In this document: positions 41,717-45,087 of the stretch, one piece after another
Numbering within the stretch: the first letter of the stretch is position 1
How the letters are laid out: each line of letters starts with the position of its first letter
DNA from: UBA6182 sp964479585
GTDB lineage: Bacteria > Bacillota_I > Bacilli_A > Erysipelotrichales > Erysipelotrichaceae
Length of the DNA stretch: 45,087 nucleotides
Assembly: GCA_964479585.1 (NCBI GenBank)
Contig: CAYZMP010000008.1
Location: forward strand, 1 to 45,087
Direction: 5' to 3'
Notes under the pieces: generated by a model
The model's database searches: none
Seen by the model: the letters and a program-made list of their open reading frames with translations, nothing else
What the model was told of the DNA's origin: nothing
Made by a program: the position numbers and the translations under genes

Positions 41717-41745
41717 TTGAAAATTGTTTCAAAAAACGTTACAAT
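41717..41745 (+). promoter_or_regulatory. promoter of the ytxG-ytxH-ccpA operon
   Basis: TTGAAA (41717-41722), 17-nt spacer, TACAAT (41740-41745). The -35 is also the left arm of a palindrome TTGAAAATTGTTTCAA (41717-41732). The expected start, about 41752, lies at the ribosome site GAGGTGAAG, so the leader is about 11 nt. Confidence 0.72.
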
Positions 41746-41762
41746 GTTTGTGAGGTGAAGTC

Positions 41763-42125
41763 ATGGATGAATTTTTTAGAGTATTAAATGAAGTTGCAGT
41801 AATCTTGTTACCAATTTTAGGTGCAGTGGTTCTGTTTTTTTTAGCATTGTTGCTATATCGAGTAATCAAGTTATTGCAAGATTTACAATCGAGTTTTAAG
41901 ACAGTCGATCATACACTGACACAAGTTGATAAGTATGTCACTGATCTAGAAGCGCCTGTAAGTACAGTGTTGAAAGTTTCAAAAGGTGTCGATACGGCAG
42001 TAAACACAACAGAAAATATCATTTCGAAAATCATATCATTTGTAATGGAAAACTTTGATTGGATTAAAGAAATGATTATGGACAAATTTAAAAAATCCGA
42101 AGAAGGAGGAACATTTGATGAATGA
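41763..42125 (+). CDS. ytxG: DUF948 family membrane protein (YtxG-like)
   Basis: A 120-residue protein with one N-terminal TM helix (about 12-33) and a long amphipathic, coiled-coil-like tail (SSFKTVDHTLTQVDKYV...). This is the layout of the DUF948/YtxG family, of general-stress association in Bacillus. It overlaps ytxH by 8 nt and shares its operon with ccpA. The molecular role is unknown. Confidence 0.85.
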   Translation: MDEFFRVLNEVAVILLPILGAVVLFFLALLLYRVIKLLQDLQSSFKTVDHTLTQVDKYVTDLEAPVSTVLKVSKGVDTAVNTTENIISKIISFVMENFDWIKEMIMDKFKKSEEGGTFDE

Positions 42126-42783
42126 CTTTAATGATGATGTAAAAAAAGAGTTCGAAGAGTTTAAAGAAGATGCAAAAGAGTTCGTTGAAGAAACAAAAGA
42201 AGAAGGTGAAGAAGTTTTTGAAGATCTTAGTGAAGAAGCATCAGAAAAATTCGATGATGTAAAAGAGTTTACTCAAAAACAAAAAGAAAATATTGATAAG
42301 ATTTTCTCTTCTACAAAGAAAAGCTTAGAAAAAGCAATGGATGAAGTAAAAGAAGCTATTGGTGAAGTTAAAGATGATGAAAAAATCCAAAAAGCATTGG
42401 AAAACGTGAAGTTAAAAACAAAAGAAGCTATTGATCATGCTAATAAGCAAATAAGTGACATTAAACAAGATCCAAAATGGCAAGAGCGTTGGCAAGATGT
42501 TAAAGAAACAGCGAGTGACACGACAAAAACATTAAAAAGTAGAATAACTGAAAATGAAAAATTAATGAGTAGTGTTGAAACTGCAAAAGAAAAAACGGTA
42601 GAAACTGCCAAAGCAGCTAAAGAAAAAGTGAGTGAGTTTTATCATCGTGAAGATGTACAAGAAAACATTGAAAAAGCAAAAACAAAAACCGTTGAGGTTG
42701 CTGAAAAAGGAGTCAACAAACTGAAGCAATGGCTTAAGCCAAAAAAAGTAAATGTTGTTGAACCTGATGAAGAAGATAAGTAG
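42118..42783 (+). CDS. YtxH-position coiled-coil, LEA/apolipoprotein-like protein
   Basis: A 221-residue, highly charged, nearly all-helical protein rich in Lys, Glu, Asp and Ala with 11-residue-type periodicity (ETAKEKTVETAKAAKEKVSEF, a stretch typical of LEA-like proteins). Unlike Bacillus YtxH it has no TM segment. The N-terminal part is acidic (repeated FEEFKED, VEETKEEGEE), the C-terminal part basic (KQWLKPKK). I choose the ATG at 42118, which has AAGGAGG 8 nt upstream, over a TTG at 42115. Its slot between ytxG and ccpA is why it is compared with YtxH. A stress or membrane-surface role is inferred. Confidence 0.72.
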   Translation: MNDFNDDVKKEFEEFKEDAKEFVEETKEEGEEVFEDLSEEASEKFDDVKEFTQKQKENIDKIFSSTKKSLEKAMDEVKEAIGEVKDDEKIQKALENVKLKTKEAIDHANKQISDIKQDPKWQERWQDVKETASDTTKTLKSRITENEKLMSSVETAKEKTVETAKAAKEKVSEFYHREDVQENIEKAKTKTVEVAEKGVNKLKQWLKPKKVNVVEPDEEDK

Positions 42784-42792
42784 GAACAATCG

Positions 42793-43785
42793 ATGAAAAG
42801 AGTAACAATTTATGATGTGGCAAAAGAGGCAAATGTATCGTTAGCAACAGTTTCCCGTGTTATTAATGGCTTAGACATCGTTCGTGAAGACACACGTGAG
42901 CGAGTTCAAGAAGCAATTTTAAAGCTTGGTTATAAACCAAATGCGATTGCACAAGGATTAGCACTTCAAAAAACAACAACATTAGCCTTAGTCGTACCTG
43001 AAGCTAGTTTTAATTATACTGGTCAAATAATTAATGGCTTGCTAGATGTCGCGAAGATTTATAAGTACAACATTATGTTGCATACAACGACAGAAGGCAT
43101 TGTTGAAATTAACGAAATTATAGAAAACATTATTAAATCACGTGTCGATGGTGTCATTATCTATAACGATAAATTATTGTATGATGAACTAAAAGAATTA
43201 ACAAAGTATCAGTATCCAATTGTTCTTATTGGTAATCGTATGTCTGATGATAATGTAGCGTGTGTGTATGTTGATATTGAAAAAGCAACCTATGAACTTG
43301 TGAAAAAGTATTTAGATCGTGGATCAAATGATATTGCTATTATTGAAGATCGTAAAAATCCATTTGCAATTAAGCAAATGATTGATGGTGCACAAAAAGC
43401 ATTTAAAGAATACGGTGTAGAAGGGTTTAGTTACATCGATATTCCGAATAATTATCGTTCTAGTTATGAGTTTTTAAAGAACTATTTTAAAGAACATAAA
43501 CATGATGTAATCATTTCACATCGTGATTCTCAAGCTTTAGCAACAATCAATGCAGCTAGTGAAAACAACATAAAAATTCCAGAACAGTTGGAAGTCATTT
43601 GTGCTATTGATACCAAATACAATGCCATGGTTAGACCACAACTTAGTGGATTTGCGATACCATCGTATGACTTAGGCGCTGTAGCAATGCGAATTATGAC
43701 AAAAATGTTGTACAATGAACCACTAGACGATCGAGAAATTGAGTTAAGTTATTTATTTACACCGAGACAATCAACGAAAATTTAG
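42793..43785 (+). CDS. ccpA: LacI-family regulator, probable catabolite control protein CcpA
   Basis: A 330-residue LacI/GalR regulator. The N-terminal helix-turn-helix and hinge (TIYDVAKEANVSLATVSRVING, then KPNAIAQGLALQ) precede a periplasmic-binding-like core. The C-terminus ends in PRQSTKI, similar to the RQST end of CcpA proteins. The best evidence for CcpA is the neighbourhood (murC-ytxG-ytxH-ccpA-tyrS, as in Bacillus) and a full-match cre site in this window. HPr-Ser46-P contact residues were not checked, so another LacI regulator is possible. Confidence 0.78.
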   Translation: MKRVTIYDVAKEANVSLATVSRVINGLDIVREDTRERVQEAILKLGYKPNAIAQGLALQKTTTLALVVPEASFNYTGQIINGLLDVAKIYKYNIMLHTTTEGIVEINEIIENIIKSRVDGVIIYNDKLLYDELKELTKYQYPIVLIGNRMSDDNVACVYVDIEKATYELVKKYLDRGSNDIAIIEDRKNPFAIKQMIDGAQKAFKEYGVEGFSYIDIPNNYRSSYEFLKNYFKEHKHDVIISHRDSQALATINAASENNIKIPEQLEVICAIDTKYNAMVRPQLSGFAIPSYDLGAVAMRIMTKMLYNEPLDDREIELSYLFTPRQSTKI

Positions 43786-43792
43786 TTATAAT

Positions 43793-43834
43793 AGAATTTG
43801 TAAAAACAAACACTAATTTACAAATTCTTTTTTT
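43793..43834 (+). terminator. intrinsic terminator between ccpA and tyrS
   Basis: A perfect 12-bp stem AGAATTTGTAAA/TTTACAAATTCT (43793-43804 with 43817-43828), a 12-nt loop, and T to 43834. It separates the ccpA operon from tyrS. Confidence 0.92.
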
Positions 43835-43857
43835 ATGATAGATTGATGGAGGCAAAT

Positions 43858-45087
43858 ATGGAGTTTTTTAATGAATTAATGTGGCGAGATTTAGTAAAGG
43901 ATACAACTGATCAAGATGCACTTATAAATCGCTTGAAAAAACCAATTGTGTTATATTGTGGCTTTGATCCTACTGCTGATAGTTTACACATTGGACATTT
44001 ACAGCAATTGTTGTTACTGAAGCGTTTTTATGAGCAAGGCCATAGCGTTATTGCTTTAATTGGTGGTGCAACAGGCATGATTGGTGATCCTCGACCAACA
44101 TCAGAGCGCAGTTTAACATCATTAGAAGAAATTTCTAACAATGTCATCGCTATTAAAAAGCAAATACAACATGTTTTAGGTCAATCAGATCGTATAAAAG
44201 TACTAAATAACTACGATTGGTTAAGTCAGTTCAATGTACTAACATTTTTACGTGATTATGGAAAACATTTTAATGTCAACACAATGATTGCTAAAGACAT
44301 TGTCGCAAGTCGCTTATCAAGTGGTATTTCATACACCGAGTTTTCATACACGATATTACAAGCTGCCGATTGGTATCATTTGCATCAAAATTACCAATGT
44401 GAATTACAAATTGGTGGATCTGATCAGTGGGGTAATTTAACAAGTGGTACAGAATTGATTCGTAAAATGAATGATCAACCTGTACAAGTTTTTGGTATGA
44501 CATCACCACTAATCATGAAATCGGATGGTTCAAAATTTGGTAAGAGTGAAGGGAAAAACATTTGGTTAGATCCAGATAAAACAAACCCTTATGCATTTTA
44601 TCAGTATTGGATTAATGTTGCGGATGAAGACATTGTTGGTTATTTGAAACGTTTGTCATTTAAAACTAAACAAGAAATTGATTCATTAATACACAAAGTA
44701 GAAACTCAGCCTCATTTACGTGAAGCTCAAATCGCTTTAGCAAAAGAGTTAACGACACTTGTATACAGTGAAGAAGCAATGGAAATGGCTGTTTCCATTA
44801 GTGATATATTATTTAGTATGCAATTTGAGAAGTTAACAAAGTCTGAATTTGAAATGGCTTTTGAAGACGCTCCAACGATTGATCTAAAAAATGAAACACC
44901 GATTATTGCTGCACTAACTGCTGCACAGCTTATATCTAGTAATCGTCAAGCGCGGGAGTTAATTAAAAATGGAGCAATAAGTGTAAACAATGTAAAAGTA
45001 AATGACATAGATTTTATCATAAAAAAAGATGATGCATATCATCAAAAATATGCTATCATCAAAAAGGGTAAAAAGAACTTTGTTGTG
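43858..45087 (+). CDS. tyrS: tyrosyl-tRNA synthetase (partial, runs off the right edge)
   Basis: The open frame continues for 410 codons to the window edge with no stop; a typical TyrRS has about 420, so only a few residues are missing. Class I motifs are HIGH (44-47, DSLHIGHL) and KFGKS (in SDGSKFGKSEG). IGGSDQWGN is the tyrosine/ATP-site motif, and the C-terminal S4 RNA-binding domain (SNRQARELIKNGAISVN) is near the end. GGAGG lies 5 nt upstream of the ATG. There is no T-box in the 72-bp gap, unlike Bacillus tyrS. Confidence 0.96.
   Translation, partial: MEFFNELMWRDLVKDTTDQDALINRLKKPIVLYCGFDPTADSLHIGHLQQLLLLKRFYEQGHSVIALIGGATGMIGDPRPTSERSLTSLEEISNNVIAIKKQIQHVLGQSDRIKVLNNYDWLSQFNVLTFLRDYGKHFNVNTMIAKDIVASRLSSGISYTEFSYTILQAADWYHLHQNYQCELQIGGSDQWGNLTSGTELIRKMNDQPVQVFGMTSPLIMKSDGSKFGKSEGKNIWLDPDKTNPYAFYQYWINVADEDIVGYLKRLSFKTKQEIDSLIHKVETQPHLREAQIALAKELTTLVYSEEAMEMAVSISDILFSMQFEKLTKSEFEMAFEDAPTIDLKNETPIIAALTAAQLISSNRQARELIKNGAISVNNVKVNDIDFIIKKDDAYHQKYAIIKKGKKNFVV

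Noticed and set aside
42562..42789. Phe/Cys-rich reverse frame over the coiled-coil gene
   Set aside because: It is the antisense of Lys/Glu-rich codons; the hydrophobic look is an artefact.
43787..43792. Perfect TATAAT after ccpA as the tyrS promoter
   Set aside because: The start would fall inside the 12-bp terminator stem that follows, and no -35 is present; it may be chance or drive only a short RNA.
1..45087. CRISPR arrays, tRNA/rRNA genes, insertion sequences or prophage
   Set aside because: No regular spaced repeats, cloverleaf or rRNA motifs, transposase or integrase genes, or terminal inverted repeats were seen on either strand.

Overview
The window is AT-rich (roughly one third G+C), tightly packed, and uses the standard bacterial code: TGA is a stop (mnmA, for example) and Trp is TGG. 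Peptidoglycan genes (uppP, mltG, murC), a T-box leader, Spx, competence genes (comEA/comEC) and a ytxG-ytxH-ccpA-tyrS block indicate a Gram-positive member of the Bacillota. The AT-rich style suggests the Erysipelotrichia/Turicibacter/Izemoplasma neighbourhood, but that placement is a guess. The wall genes and code 11 argue against a classical mycoplasma. I see no rRNA, tRNA, CRISPR array, prophage or insertion sequence, and no gene-free stretch longer than about 300 bases.

Layout. 97-4281 (minus): an operon trpS-uppP-ABC ATPase-ABC permease. 4469-8973 (plus): spxA with an unusual Cys-rich tail, then mnmA-CPBP protease-recD2 joined by ATGA overlaps. 8960-14967: alaS behind a T-box with a GCT (Ala) specifier, then ireB-ruvX-DUF1292-mltG-udk-greA, an order close to the Bacillus alaS...greA cluster. 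14976-19837: comEA-comEC-holA-sdaA, with rpsT convergent. 19922-22404: fmt, an ECF S component, and a small LytTR regulator/membrane-protein module with its own promoter, operator-like repeats and terminator. 22452-27988: lepA, a tyrosine phenol-lyase, a MazG-like protein, hemW and a convergent beta-hydroxyacid dehydrogenase. 28147-35661: rpsO and pnp, separated by a TetR-MFP-RND efflux cassette. 35702-45087: pepV-trmB-M42 peptidase-lipoprotein-acidic protein-murC, then ytxG-ytxH-ccpA and tyrS, which runs off the right edge.

The backbone is housekeeping and resembles two Bacillus-type synteny blocks. The accessory material sits inside pairs that are normally close neighbours: tpl-mazG between lepA and hemW, the efflux cassette between rpsO and pnp, and the LytTR module before lepA.

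The most interesting signals are: (1) the LytTR/two-TM protein pair with 12-bp direct repeats over its core promoter; (2) a long hairpin with a U-tract whose loop holds the comEA start codon, so the greA terminator and comEA start are one structure; (3) a tyrosine phenol-lyase (not tryptophanase) with a full-match cre site, with a CcpA-type regulator in the same window; (4) divergent rpsO and dehydrogenase promoters sharing one palindromic -35 box; (5) the Spx tail; and (6) an acidic protein with paired SPIFG/SPIYG motifs just before murC. All calls are from reading the sequence; no database search was run.
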